Source: Actinomycetota bacterium (GTDB lineage Bacteria > Actinomycetota > Acidimicrobiia > Acidimicrobiales > RAAP-2). From it: a DNA stretch of 64,000 nucleotides. The notes below the pieces were generated by a model. The model worked only from the letters and a program-made list of their open reading frames with translations, did not search any database and was not told the origin of the DNA. Location of the stretch: the NCBI GenBank assembly GCA_009699875.1, contig WLNI01000001.1:992001-1056000 (forward strand). The letters are read 5' to 3'. The first letter of the stretch is position 1; the number at the start of each line of letters is the position of its first letter. The translations under genes were made by a program, and so were the position numbers. Shown here piece after piece: positions 42,405-51,388 of the stretch.

Positions 42405-43006
42405 CAACAAGTGGGCGATTCTTTGTTCTTGAAGGAATCGATGGATGTGGCAAGTCAACACAAGTCACTCGATTAGCCGAAGAGAGAAACGCTCTTGCGA
42501 CATTTGAAATGGGCGCCACCGAGCTTGGTTCGGCACTTCGCGAGTTGATTCTTGGTTCAGGCCAAGCGCCGGTTCCCATGGCCGAAGCACTGTTAATTGC
42601 CTCAGACCGAGCCCAGCACATGGCACTTGTTGTTGAGCCAGCCCTCCTTCGGGGCCAAGACGTGATTTCTGATCGCCACGCGGCGTCGACCATTGCCTAC
42701 CAAGGCTATGGACGGGGCCTGGCCATGGAGGACCTTCTGATTCTTATTGACCTCGCCACCGCGGGGCGAACGCCAGACTTGACGATTCTCCTCGATATTC
42801 CCGTGACCGAGTCCCTTGCTCGGAGGGGGTCTGCACCAGATCGAATGGAACAAGAAGACATGGCATTTTTTGAACGCGTGCGAGCGGGGTATCTGGCCCA
42901 AGCAGCTGCTGACCCTGTGGGTTGGATCGTGGTGGACGCCACGTCTCCACTCGATGTCGTGGCAGCCGCCATTGACAACGCCATTGCGGAGCGAGGACTG
43001 GCGTAG
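42401..43006 (+). CDS. tmk: Thymidylate kinase
   Basis: A 201-residue enzyme that phosphorylates dTMP to dTDP. The P-loop EGIDGCGKST is at residues 10-19, the DR(H/Y) motif is VISDRHAASTIAYQG, and the lid region contains RRGSAPDRME. The GTG overlaps the topA stop by four bases. Its place between topA and holB is conserved in many actinobacteria. Confidence 0.93.
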   Translation: MTTSGRFFVLEGIDGCGKSTQVTRLAEERNALATFEMGATELGSALRELILGSGQAPVPMAEALLIASDRAQHMALVVEPALLRGQDVISDRHAASTIAYQGYGRGLAMEDLLILIDLATAGRTPDLTILLDIPVTESLARRGSAPDRMEQEDMAFFERVRAGYLAQAAADPVGWIVVDATSPLDVVAAAIDNAIAERGLA

Positions 43007-44070
43007 TGGCAAGGTCGCTTTTTGAAGACGTACCCGGTCAAGAAGATGCAGTGGCACTGTTACGAAGCGCCCTTGTGAGTCCTGTGCACGCGTATCTTTT
43101 CGTGGGCCCCGAAGGTTGTGGGATTCGAACAGCGGCCAAAGACTTCGCTGCAGCCCTGTTGTGCCGAGAGGGAGGATGTGGCGAGTGCAATGACTGTGAA
43201 CGAGTGCGCTCTGGATTTCATCCAGATCTCACGGTCCTCGAACGAGCTGGCGCGTCCTATGCCATCGAGGACGTACGAAGCCTCACAGGGATTGCCCAAC
43301 GGCGTCCCTTAGAGGCCACACGAACCGTCATCATTATCCCTGAAGCAGAACTTATGGGACTGTCAGCTCCAGCACTTCTCAAGACGTTAGAAGAACCAGC
43401 AACAACGACGGTGTTTCTACTCCTCGCAAATGAAATCCCGCGAGAGATGGCGACCATCAGAAGCCGCTGTGTTGAAGTTCCCTTCAAAGCGCTCTCAATC
43501 CGAACGATTGCTACATGGCTCACCAACAATGGTGTCGAAGAGGAGATCGCCGAAAGCTTGGCTGAAGGATCTGCAGGCGATGCTGAGCGAGCACTGCTGC
43601 TCGCCAACGATGAGGGGTTCGTCCAACGACTGAGCCTTTGGCGCCACGTTCCCGACGTGCTTGATGGTTCTGGAAGTACCGCGGCAGAATTAGCCATTGA
43701 GGTCCAAGGCTCGCTGTCTGAATCAATTGCTCCACTGGTCACTGTTCACGAGGCTGAGATCGCCTTCCTCGAAGAACAAGCGAAGGCGATGGGAGAGCGG
43801 GGAATCCCAAAGAGAAAAGAACTTACTGATCGCCATAAACGCGAAGAGAAGCGCTATCTCACTACTGAACTGATTGCTGGCTTAGGGGTGCTCTCTCGGC
43901 GCTATCGAGATCGCCTCATTGCTGCAGAGCGAGAGGGTGGTCCTGGCTCGCCAGAGACGATTCGTAACTACATGGCCTCGATTGACGCGATCTCTCGATT
44001 GTCGACATCACTTCGTCGTAATCCCCGACAGTTGCTCGCCATCGAGCGTCTATTTCTTGAACTTTCGTGA
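43006..44070 (+). CDS. holB: DNA polymerase III delta-prime subunit
   Basis: A 354-residue clamp-loader subunit. The P-loop position reads VGPEGCGIRTAA without the Lys, as expected for delta-prime, which does not bind ATP. The zinc module is CREGGCGECNDCERV and the SRC motif is IRSRCVEVPF, all typical. The GTG start shares its G with the tmk stop TAG. A helical C-terminal collar domain follows from about residue 215. The gene is followed by tRNA-Thr. Confidence 0.9.
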   Translation: MARSLFEDVPGQEDAVALLRSALVSPVHAYLFVGPEGCGIRTAAKDFAAALLCREGGCGECNDCERVRSGFHPDLTVLERAGASYAIEDVRSLTGIAQRRPLEATRTVIIIPEAELMGLSAPALLKTLEEPATTTVFLLLANEIPREMATIRSRCVEVPFKALSIRTIATWLTNNGVEEEIAESLAEGSAGDAERALLLANDEGFVQRLSLWRHVPDVLDGSGSTAAELAIEVQGSLSESIAPLVTVHEAEIAFLEEQAKAMGERGIPKRKELTDRHKREEKRYLTTELIAGLGVLSRRYRDRLIAAEREGGPGSPETIRNYMASIDAISRLSTSLRRNPRQLLAIERLFLELS

Positions 44071-44087
44071 GGCCTCGCCAGGTCAGG

Positions 44088-44093
44088 TAACCT
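44088..44093 (+). promoter_or_regulatory. Possible -10 element of tRNA-Thr
   Basis: TAACCT lies 11 bases upstream of the mature tRNA 5' end; the -35 region (TCGTGA at 17 bases) is weak. A leader of about five bases would need RNase P. Confidence 0.35.
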
Positions 44094-44104
44094 CAAGACT
44101 CGTT

Positions 44105-44180
<76 letters not shown>

Positions 44181-44217
44181 ATGTTTAGGCGTGGGTAGAG
44201 TGTGACGCCTTTCGAGA

Positions 44218-47200
44218 CTAGGCGGAGCCCCGAGGTTTTAAGAGTGGTCCAACCACCGGGATCTCAGTAACGCCTTCGGCTCGAGCAATCGCCAAACTGC
44301 TCCGAGCTAGTGGCAAGAGTGGTCCGGTGACGACGTAGCGAGGATTCCAGTAGGGGTCGTACTTCTTGTTGAACTTCCAGAGCGATTCAATCTGCATCGA
44401 CTCACTGAAGTGATGAAGCAAGGAGCGTTCAAGCGACATGAAAGCACCATCGCCCGACTCTCCAGCGACGACGGCTCGCATGGTGGCAAAGTTCAGGCCC
44501 AATCCATTGAGGCCTCGCTCACCCATCCAAAGAAGCGTCTCGATGATGACAAAGTCAGTCAGTCCGTTGGGCGCATCTTCATCACTGGTGCGTCGCATGA
44601 GGTCAAGGGAATAGCCGTTGACGTACTTTGCTGGAATGTACTGATTGAAGGCAACAGGCTTATGGGCCTCATCGAAGCAGACAGCTAAGAGCAGGCCTTC
44701 GTCGCGAGGATCAAAGATTCGACTCAAGGTCATCGAGAATCCTCTCTCGGCTTCTCCTTGGCGAGTTTCGGTCATCAGTTCTAAGAGTTGGTCTTGGAGC
44801 TCTTTTGGAATTTGGCTGAGTGCATCAAAGCATTCAACGGTGAGGCCCGACTTTTGAATTCGGTTGTAGGCCCCACGAAGTGATTTCATGGCCTTGCCCT
44901 GGAGCGTGAAGGTCGCGGCATCCACGATGGCTTCGTCACCGATGTAGTGATCAGCAAGGCCAGCGGCACGGTAGATGGGAAGCCACGACTCCGAGGCTGC
45001 CAAGACCGTGACCGACCAGTTGCGAGCGTCAGCAAAGTCCATGACGTCACTCCAGACATCTGCTCGATCCTCGGCCGGGCCAATGGGGTCTGGCGAGATC
45101 AACATGACACCATTAATCACTGAGTAGGCGACGAGTGAGTTGCCGGTGAAGAACCAAGTCTTGTCATCACGAAGGGCAAAGTAGTCAAGCGTGTCGCCGC
45201 CGTAGGCTTCGACAATCTTGAGTGCTTGGACAAATGCTTCTTGACGAGCGACGCCGGTTCGGCGTTGGTCTCGGCCCGGCATGGCACTAAAGAGCAGAAG
45301 GCCCGCTGTCACGATAAGGAGAATGATGACGAGGCTTCCTCGCATCGTGTGGCCAATCCCGACGTAGTGGCCGATTCCAACAATGCCAGCAATCAGTGCG
45401 AGCGCTAATGCGGAGAGCCAGACGAAGAGGCGTCGAACACCTTGAGGTTGCGTCCTGAAGTGCTTGTGCTCTAACAAGAGCCAGAGACAGAACACCACGG
45501 CGAGAATGGAACCAGAGGATCGATAGTGATCCAAGGAAAGGCGATCAGCGGTGGTCGCGGCCATGACAAAGATGGTGGCGATCCAGGCGGGTCGTAAACC
45601 TCGCCGCAATCCTCGAGCCAATCCAAGCAGGGCAATCGAAACGACCACTGACTCGACGACGGTCATAGGGTGAGTGCCAAACGGGATCCAGCGATCGATC
45701 CACCGGGTGTCGTGCACTCTCCACAGAAGCGTAAATACGATATTTGAAACCGCAGAGATCAATAGCACCGCTTCTGCGATCCGACGGATTCGACGTCGAT
45801 GAATCGCTGAAGTCAACCCTGTCTTGTTGATTGGCCACGTTGGTCCGGTGGGCAGGGTCCCAGCGACATGGAGCGTCTCGAGTCCATTCTTGACCCTGGC
45901 TTGGCCAAGACGCTCTAAGAACACTGGGCTGCGTTCCGGGATCTCGCGCAACCACAGTTTGGTTTCGATGACCGCTCCCGCAATCAATTCAACATAAGAG
46001 AACTTCTGCACCGAGATAAAGGGGTTCGGAAGTCGAAAGCGCGACGGCCGCTTCGTGACCGACGTGGCGCCACTTCCTGAGTTGGCATAGAACCCATCAC
46101 CAACAACCGAGAGTTCAGGTTCGTGGGTGTGGCCCGAAATCAATCCTGAAAATCCCTGCGTGACCAAACGAGCTGCTTCAGCTCGAGCAGGAGCATTATG
46201 AGATGAGAAGTCAGCACGATTGCTGATCGCTGTATCTTTGAGCGCTCGGTTGACTCGCATCAGGGTTGCGACTGCAGCGACGCCAGCAACAATGACCATG
46301 AAAATAATGAGTCCACCGAAGAGATAGATCCAACGATCAGCGTGGTGTCGAAGCAGGCTGTCGACTCCAGGCAGAAACGTAACAAGGCGGAGAAGAATCA
46401 CTGCAATGAAAGGAATAGCCAACAGCCAGATCTTTCCAACGAGCTTGCGATAAAACAGTCGAGAACCCGCGAACTCAGCGATATCGCCGTCAAGCCAATG
46501 GACGCCTTCAAGCAAACTTCCTGGCGACTGACGCGATTCAATTTCGGGAAGGATCTCTCGAACGATGTGATGTCCGAAGGGAGTATCGACTGGATCAAAA
46601 GGGTCTTCGAAGGTGTTGAAGGGATCGACTTGGTTGCCGTGGATAATGCGGACACGCTCTGTTCCCTTGTCGGTCTCGAGGCTAAGCGTGAGGTTGAGTC
46701 CGACGTGGGCGGCCCCAAGCCGCTCTTTCAAGACAGCCTGAACATCGCCGTCCCAGGCAATCTGGCCATCGTGATTCCCAGAAAGGATGATCACCGTGTG
46801 ATCATCCCCTTTGGAGAAGTTCATCACCGCATCGGTGAAGTCTTGATGAGAAGTGAGAATCGCAGGGATGTCAGCGGGCCCCGCCAGCATCTCGAAACCA
46901 TCTCCGTTGATAATGAATGCAGCGGGCCCGGTCACTTCACTGAGGACTGCCACAATCTCTGTTTGGACCCTGAGCGAGTTTGGCGTTTGCGCTACGCCAA
47001 GGTGTAAGTCACTGACAACAATCGTCCGGCTACCTCGAGGAAGTGAGAACTCAATCTCTTCTTCAACCGGTGCATGGGTGAGCGTGTCCTCGGGGATGTC
47101 TGGCTCGGAATCGACGATATCTGCTTCGTGTTCGACCTCGTGGAGGTCTTCAACAACTCCCGCTCCGATTTCAGCGATCAGTTCTGTCGTGGCTGTCTCT

Positions 47201-47265
47201 TGAGATGACGTCAAGTCGTCATCGGTGGTTGCTCCGACTTCATCTGGGGTGACGTCGTCAGTCAA
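44218..47265 (-). CDS. Metallophosphoesterase fused to MprF-like (DUF2156) lipid aminoacyltransferase
   Basis: A 1015-residue membrane protein. Residues 1-75 are acidic. A calcineurin-type metallophosphoesterase follows: D86-x-H88, GD at 121-122, GNHD at 163-166, H209, and, after two hydrophobic segments (about 278-299 and 313-336), the final GHTH at 378-381. The membrane pair is thus inserted inside the phosphoesterase domain. About six more segments occupy residues 495-665, then a DUF2156 domain (about 675-985), the catalytic part of MprF, which moves an aminoacyl group from tRNA to phosphatidylglycerol. Its ATG overlaps the lysS stop by four bases, so lysine is the likely amino acid. Mycobacterial LysX fuses MprF and LysRS; here they are separate but coupled, and the phosphoesterase is an addition. 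Confidence 0.8.
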   Translation of the reverse strand: MTDDVTPDEVGATTDDDLTSSQETATTELIAEIGAGVVEDLHEVEHEADIVDSEPDIPEDTLTHAPVEEEIEFSLPRGSRTIVVSDLHLGVAQTPNSLRVQTEIVAVLSEVTGPAAFIINGDGFEMLAGPADIPAILTSHQDFTDAVMNFSKGDDHTVIILSGNHDGQIAWDGDVQAVLKERLGAAHVGLNLTLSLETDKGTERVRIIHGNQVDPFNTFEDPFDPVDTPFGHHIVREILPEIESRQSPGSLLEGVHWLDGDIAEFAGSRLFYRKLVGKIWLLAIPFIAVILLRLVTFLPGVDSLLRHHADRWIYLFGGLIIFMVIVAGVAAVATLMRVNRALKDTAISNRADFSSHNAPARAEAARLVTQGFSGLISGHTHEPELSVVGDGFYANSGSGATSVTKRPSRFRLPNPFISVQKFSYVELIAGAVIETKLWLREIPERSPVFLERLGQARVKNGLETLHVAGTLPTGPTWPINKTGLTSAIHRRRIRRIAEAVLLISAVSNIVFTLLWRVHDTRWIDRWIPFGTHPMTVVESVVVSIALLGLARGLRRGLRPAWIATIFVMAATTADRLSLDHYRSSGSILAVVFCLWLLLEHKHFRTQPQGVRRLFVWLSALALALIAGIVGIGHYVGIGHTMRGSLVIILLIVTAGLLLFSAMPGRDQRRTGVARQEAFVQALKIVEAYGGDTLDYFALRDDKTWFFTGNSLVAYSVINGVMLISPDPIGPAEDRADVWSDVMDFADARNWSVTVLAASESWLPIYRAAGLADHYIGDEAIVDAATFTLQGKAMKSLRGAYNRIQKSGLTVECFDALSQIPKELQDQLLELMTETRQGEAERGFSMTLSRIFDPRDEGLLLAVCFDEAHKPVAFNQYIPAKYVNGYSLDLMRRTSDEDAPNGLTDFVIIETLLWMGERGLNGLGLNFATMRAVVAGESGDGAFMSLERSLLHHFSESMQIESLWKFNKKYDPYWNPRYVVTGPLLPLARSSLAIARAEGVTEIPVVGPLLKPRGSA

Positions 47266-48800
47266 TGTGTGGCCTCTGGTCGCATCATCGGGAACAAGAT
47301 GACGTCTCGAATCGCTTCGACTTCTGAGAGCAGCATGATCAGCCGGTCAACACCGAGGCCGATGCCTGAGGTTGGAGGGAGACCAAATTCAAGGGCTCGC
47401 ACGAAGGCCAAGTCCGCAGGGTGTGCCTCTTCGTCACCTTTTGCCGCAGCGGCTGCTTCACCGGAGAACCGCTCAACCTGCTCTTCAGGAATATTAAGTT
47501 CGCTATAGCCATTGGCAAACTCTTTGGCGTCAATGCAGAGTTCAAAGCGATCTGCCAAGGTTGGATCTTCTGCGGTGTGTCGGGCTAACGGAGAGACTTC
47601 AACAGGGAAGCCACAGACGAAGACCGGGTTAGTGATTGTTGGAAGAAGAATCGTGTCGTAGATCTCGAAGATCAGTTTTCCTGAACCCCACTCGGGAAGG
47701 AAATCGACATCAAATTCTTTACAGACACCACGGACTTTTTCGACGGGGTCATTCGGATGGAGACGTTGCCCAACAAGCTCTTCCACCCAGTCCAAGAGTT
47801 GGCGACGTGGCCACGATGGGGTCAGATCAAGTTCGCGTTCGCCAATCGTAAAGGTGAGTTTTCCGGTACTCGCCTTTGCGGCTTCGACAACCATCCGCTC
47901 GACGAGATCCATCCCGTCGTTGTAGTCACCGAATGCCCGGTAGGCCTCGAGAGCGGTGAACTCTGGGCTGTGTCGGGTGTCAACTCCCTCGTTACGGAAG
48001 TTTCGAGCAATCTCGAAGACTCGTTCGTACCCGCCAACGACCAGTCGCTTGAGGTAGAGCTCGGGAGCAATCCGCAGACTCAACTCAATATCTAGCGCAT
48101 TGCCGTGGGTAAAGAAAGGCCGAGCGAGTGCGCCACCGGCCTGGGGCTGCAAGATTGGCGTTTCAACTTCAACAAAATCTTCCTCCTGCATTAAGGCACG
48201 CAATGCAGCGATGGCTTTAAAGCGGATATCGAAGACTTTACGGCTTTCAGGGTTGGCCAAGAGGTCGACTTCTCGCTGGCGATACCGAGCATCGGTATCA
48301 GTCAATCCATGCCACTTGTCTGGAAGAGGTCGGAGGGATTTTGAGAGCAGCCAGAGTTCCGTGACGTCTAACGAAAGCTCGCCTCGACGACTAGTGATCA
48401 CTTCACCTTCCGCGCCGATCCAGTCACCAAGGTCCAGTGCCTCGAGCACCTTGGCCGCTTGGTCTGAGCGGTTGGACTCTTGGATGAGGAGCTGAATAGA
48501 ACCTGTGACGTCGCTCAGGGTGACAAAGACGAGTTTTCCGTGGCCTCGAAGGCTCGTGAGCCGGCCCGCCATCTTGGCGATTTGGCCGGTGCGAACGTCG
48601 GCGTCGAGGCCGTCGTGCTCTGCATGAAGAGCGCCAGCGGTAGCGGTTCGATCAAAACGGGTCGGATAGGGATCGATCCCCGCTTCGCGGAGTACGTCTC
48701 GTTTCTTTCGCCTATCCGCACTCAGCGCCTCGAGGGTCCCAAGGGCTTCCTCTTCGGTTTCAGGAGTAGGTGTTTCGGTTTTTTTCGATTCTTTAGGCAC
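47262..48800 (-). CDS. lysS: Lysyl-tRNA synthetase, class II
   Basis: A 512-residue class II LysRS. An N-terminal OB-fold anticodon-binding domain (about 60-150; MAGRLTSLRGHGKLVF) precedes the catalytic core with motif 2 FRNEGVDTRHSPEFT and motif 3 GIGLGVDRLIMLL. Its first 35 residues are charged and variable. It is followed without a gap by the MprF-like gene, which needs lysyl-tRNA, so it may serve lipid modification as well as, or rather than, translation. Whether another lysS exists elsewhere is not visible. The GTG start has AAGGA about seven bases upstream. Confidence 0.92.
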   Translation of the reverse strand: MPKESKKTETPTPETEEEALGTLEALSADRRKKRDVLREAGIDPYPTRFDRTATAGALHAEHDGLDADVRTGQIAKMAGRLTSLRGHGKLVFVTLSDVTGSIQLLIQESNRSDQAAKVLEALDLGDWIGAEGEVITSRRGELSLDVTELWLLSKSLRPLPDKWHGLTDTDARYRQREVDLLANPESRKVFDIRFKAIAALRALMQEEDFVEVETPILQPQAGGALARPFFTHGNALDIELSLRIAPELYLKRLVVGGYERVFEIARNFRNEGVDTRHSPEFTALEAYRAFGDYNDGMDLVERMVVEAAKASTGKLTFTIGERELDLTPSWPRRQLLDWVEELVGQRLHPNDPVEKVRGVCKEFDVDFLPEWGSGKLIFEIYDTILLPTITNPVFVCGFPVEVSPLARHTAEDPTLADRFELCIDAKEFANGYSELNIPEEQVERFSGEAAAAAKGDEEAHPADLAFVRALEFGLPPTSGIGLGVDRLIMLLSEVEAIRDVILFPMMRPEATH

Positions 48801-48896
48801 AGTTGGTCCTTCTTGTCGAAGTTGGAGTGGTCAGCGAACATGGGGTTCTACGACCGGGCGCTTGTTCCCCCTTAATTTACTCTACTGTTAGCCCTT

Positions 48897-50279
48897 GTGA
48901 GTTTGCTTCTTTCGGCCCAAGGATTCCCCCTCGATATCAACATCATCAGTGGATGGTTCCCTCCACTGATCTACTGCCTGGCCATCGTGCTCATCCTCGT
49001 TTCGATTGGCTGGCGAAGAGGAGTTTGGAAGAAAGAACTCCTTTGGGGTATCCCCATCGGACTGGGTGTCGCGGCCATCATCTGGATTCTTCAATCTGTC
49101 ATCAAATTTGGTGGGTACGAGCTCTTCCTCTATCCATATTTCGTCTGGATGTCGATTGTGGGATTTTCCATCGCCCTCATTTTCCTCGGCTGGAAAAAAG
49201 ACAGCTGGCTGCTTCGAGTGTTGGCAGCACTCGCCATCGTTCTCTCAATCACTGGGCTCGGGACCGCCGTCAATCAACAGTATGGCTATTACCCAACGCT
49301 TGGGAATGTTCCAATCTTTGGTGGTCAAACCGCAGAGAACACTTCATCGTTTGCAGATCTCTCCTTGATCCAGAAAGAAGTTGCCAAGACTGGCAAGTTG
49401 CCTGCGCATGGTGAAACGGTGACGGTTACGATCCCTGCAACAAAATCAGGCTTCTCTCAAAACCAAGCCAACGTCTATCTCCCTCCCGCCTGGTTCCAGA
49501 ACCCGACGCCAAAACTTCCAGTCATAGAAATGTTCCCTGGATCGCCAGGAACAAATCACGACTGGTTTGTTGGAGGGGGGGCCGATACGACGTCGGATAC
49601 GTTCTCCGCCACCAACAAAGGTCTCTCGCCAATCATTGTGTCTCCGGACGTGAACCAAGATCCGACGAGTGAAAACTCAGACTCCGAGTGCTCGGACACC
49701 GCCTCTCAGGGTCATGTCCAGACCTATCTTGTTCAAGACCTTCCCACCTACATCATCAAGACGTTTCAAACCGCTCCGCTTGGAAAGCAGTGGGGTGTTT
49801 CGGGGCTTTCTGAAGGTGGCACGTGTTCGAGCATCTTGGGGTTCCGATTCCCTCAAGACTTCTCTGTCATGGCAAGTTTTTCTGGAGATTCGAGTCCGTC
49901 GTATAACGGTGAGTCAAAAGCGCAAACGATCACAGACCTCTACGGAGGTTCAGCCGCTGCGTACAGTGCGAACGACCCCACGGCATTATCAATTGGGAAG
50001 TTCCCTGACTCGAGTGCCTGGTTCGCAGTAGGTCAACAAGATGACACGGGATCTCCAGTGGCGTCTGAATTCCAAGATGCGGCGAAGTCGCTCTATGCGT
50101 TGTCGACCGCTCCGAGAGTTGGCATGCAGTCAGTCTGCCTTTCTCTCACTCCTGGAGGTCACGACTTTCCGTTCTGGAAGTCGGCATTCGAGAATGCGTT
50201 GCCCTGGATTGCCTGGCGGTTAGGTATCGCTCCTGAACCGAAGAGTGTTCAAGCGACGTGTAAGCCAGCAATTCCCTAA
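48897..50279 (+). CDS. Membrane-anchored alpha/beta esterase, copy 1
   Basis: A 460-residue protein with four N-terminal membrane segments (about 23-38, 50-68, 80-98, 107-122) and an extracytoplasmic esterase domain of the EstD/antigen-85-like type (about 170-450). The nucleophile is S305 in GLSEGGTCS; an acidic residue and the His in TPGGHDFPFW complete a probable triad. It shares its whole plan with the gene at 51389-52723. It is divergent from lysS, 96 bases away. Some lipid-aminoacylation genes in other bacteria are paired with hydrolases that remove the amino acid; that is a possible role here, by context only. GTG start with TACTGT eight bases upstream. Confidence 0.75.
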   Translation: MSLLLSAQGFPLDINIISGWFPPLIYCLAIVLILVSIGWRRGVWKKELLWGIPIGLGVAAIIWILQSVIKFGGYELFLYPYFVWMSIVGFSIALIFLGWKKDSWLLRVLAALAIVLSITGLGTAVNQQYGYYPTLGNVPIFGGQTAENTSSFADLSLIQKEVAKTGKLPAHGETVTVTIPATKSGFSQNQANVYLPPAWFQNPTPKLPVIEMFPGSPGTNHDWFVGGGADTTSDTFSATNKGLSPIIVSPDVNQDPTSENSDSECSDTASQGHVQTYLVQDLPTYIIKTFQTAPLGKQWGVSGLSEGGTCSSILGFRFPQDFSVMASFSGDSSPSYNGESKAQTITDLYGGSAAAYSANDPTALSIGKFPDSSAWFAVGQQDDTGSPVASEFQDAAKSLYALSTAPRVGMQSVCLSLTPGGHDFPFWKSAFENALPWIAWRLGIAPEPKSVQATCKPAIP

Positions 50280-50328
50280 GGCCTAGGAACAAACACATCG
50301 GAAGTGAAGTTGGGAGTGATGCTCTCCA

Positions 50329-50357
50329 TTGACGGATTCCAAGATCGCCCCTACACT
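50329..50357 (+). promoter_or_regulatory. Promoter of tRNA-Lys
   Basis: TTGACG (50329-50334), 17-base spacer, TACACT (50352-50357). The -10 element ends six bases before the first base of the mature tRNA, so transcription may begin at or next to the 5' end of the tRNA itself. Confidence 0.7.
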
Positions 50358-50363
50358 GCACTT

Positions 50364-50436
50364 GCGCCCCTAGCTCAACGGTAGAGCACCAGATTCTTAA
50401 TCTGGAGGTTGGGTTGTTCGAGTCACCCGGGGCGCA
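50364..50436 (+). tRNA. tRNA-Lys (anticodon CTT) with irregular T arm
   Basis: Acceptor GCGCCCC/GGGGCGC, D stem GCTC/GAGC with a short 7-base loop, and anticodon stem CCAGA/TCTGG around TTCTTAA (anticodon CTT) are perfect. The T arm reads GGGTTG-TTCGAGT-CACCC: the 5' strand has one base more than the 3' strand, leaving a bulged T (or a T-C mismatch with a longer variable loop). No CCA is encoded, unlike the other two tRNAs of the window. The gene lies in the locus of lysS and the MprF-like gene. It could be a functional tRNA with weak T arm, a decaying gene, or a one-base sequence error. Confidence 0.88.
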
Positions 50437-50458
50437 CTCTTCAGTTTGTTTCGTTTTT

Positions 50459-51376
50459 CTACTCGAGTCCTTGCGTGAAGTTTCCTGTGCGAACCAAGCG
50501 TGGTGAACGTTTACTTCTCGCGTCTTCTTCGGGTGGTGCCCACTGCGAGAGGAACCAGACGCCGAGACACATCACAATGATGAAGAGAATCTCATACACC
50601 ACAAATCCAGAACCTGTTCGGATCGTCTCTCCGAAGAGTTCGATGCCAATCAAGATTGAGGCGATGGGATCAACGATCAAGAGCGCCGGCTGTGACGCGG
50701 TGAGTGGCCCAACAGAGAACGCAGCTTCCAAGAGCACAGTTCCAAGAATTCCACTGATGATGACGGCGTAGACCGGCCAGTGGAAAAAGAGATGGACAAC
50801 TCCGACTTGGGCCAAGAGATCGGTCGCTGTTTTTACGAACGCAGCGTCAACAGCCCAGACCATCGCCGCACACGCGCCAAGGAGTGCGGCTCTTCGAGCT
50901 GGAGATCCCCAACGACTCAAAATGTAGAGCACCACAATGATCGCTCCTCGAGTTGAAAGGGCGTAAATCCACGCTCCTGTTGACGCGTTACTGCTTCCAT
51001 CTTGTGGGTGGGCCACCGCCAAAAATCCAAACAGTCCAACACAGAGCAGGCCCGCAGCAATCCAGACTCGTTTTTCCAATGACTCTCGTAACCAAAGGAC
51101 CCGTAAACCGAGGGTGAAGATCAACTCGGTGACCAAGATTGGCTGGACGGCCGCCACCGTTCCGAGATAAAGAGCAAGGGCAGTAAAGACGAACGTGCCT
51201 CCCATGCAGAGCATGCCAAGGAGCCAGAGCGGTTGGCGCACGAGGTAGAGGGCAGTCTGCCAACCCGTCCGCTCCCCTTCGGGAGATTTGAGGTTGGCAA
51301 CTCGCTGAAGGATCGAGGTCAATGCTTGCGCCAAGGCACCTAACAGAGCAAAAGCGATGGCGAGGTAGGGTTTCAC
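50459..51376 (-). CDS. EamA/DMT-family transporter
   Basis: A 305-residue membrane protein with about ten hydrophobic segments in two repeats, as in drug/metabolite transporters of the EamA group. The first repeat starts LAIAFALLGALAQALTSILQ, and the second contains WAVDAAFVKTATDLL. A basic cytoplasmic tail ends the protein. The GTG start follows a TAACGT hexamer at nine bases. It lies 12 bases downstream of the second esterase on the same strand and may be co-transcribed. The substrate is unknown; a lipid precursor or amino-acid-like molecule would fit the locus but is only a guess. Confidence 0.8.
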   Translation of the reverse strand: MKPYLAIAFALLGALAQALTSILQRVANLKSPEGERTGWQTALYLVRQPLWLLGMLCMGGTFVFTALALYLGTVAAVQPILVTELIFTLGLRVLWLRESLEKRVWIAAGLLCVGLFGFLAVAHPQDGSSNASTGAWIYALSTRGAIIVVLYILSRWGSPARRAALLGACAAMVWAVDAAFVKTATDLLAQVGVVHLFFHWPVYAVIISGILGTVLLEAAFSVGPLTASQPALLIVDPIASILIGIELFGETIRTGSGFVVYEILFIIVMCLGVWFLSQWAPPEEDARSKRSPRLVRTGNFTQGLE

Positions 51377-51388
51377 GACGAGGTCACG

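Noticed and set aside
46342-47007. 221-codon plus-strand frame inside the metallophosphoesterase-MprF gene
   Set aside because: Lies over the phosphoesterase motifs in antisense and lacks a start signal.
48801-48896. T-box or other riboswitch upstream of lysS
   Set aside because: The leader is about 75 bases at most and shows neither the T-box bulge sequence nor an antiterminator pair.
48803-49414. 203-codon plus-strand frame over the start of the first esterase
   Set aside because: Trp/His/Arg-rich shadow; the esterase frame has membrane segments and catalytic motifs.
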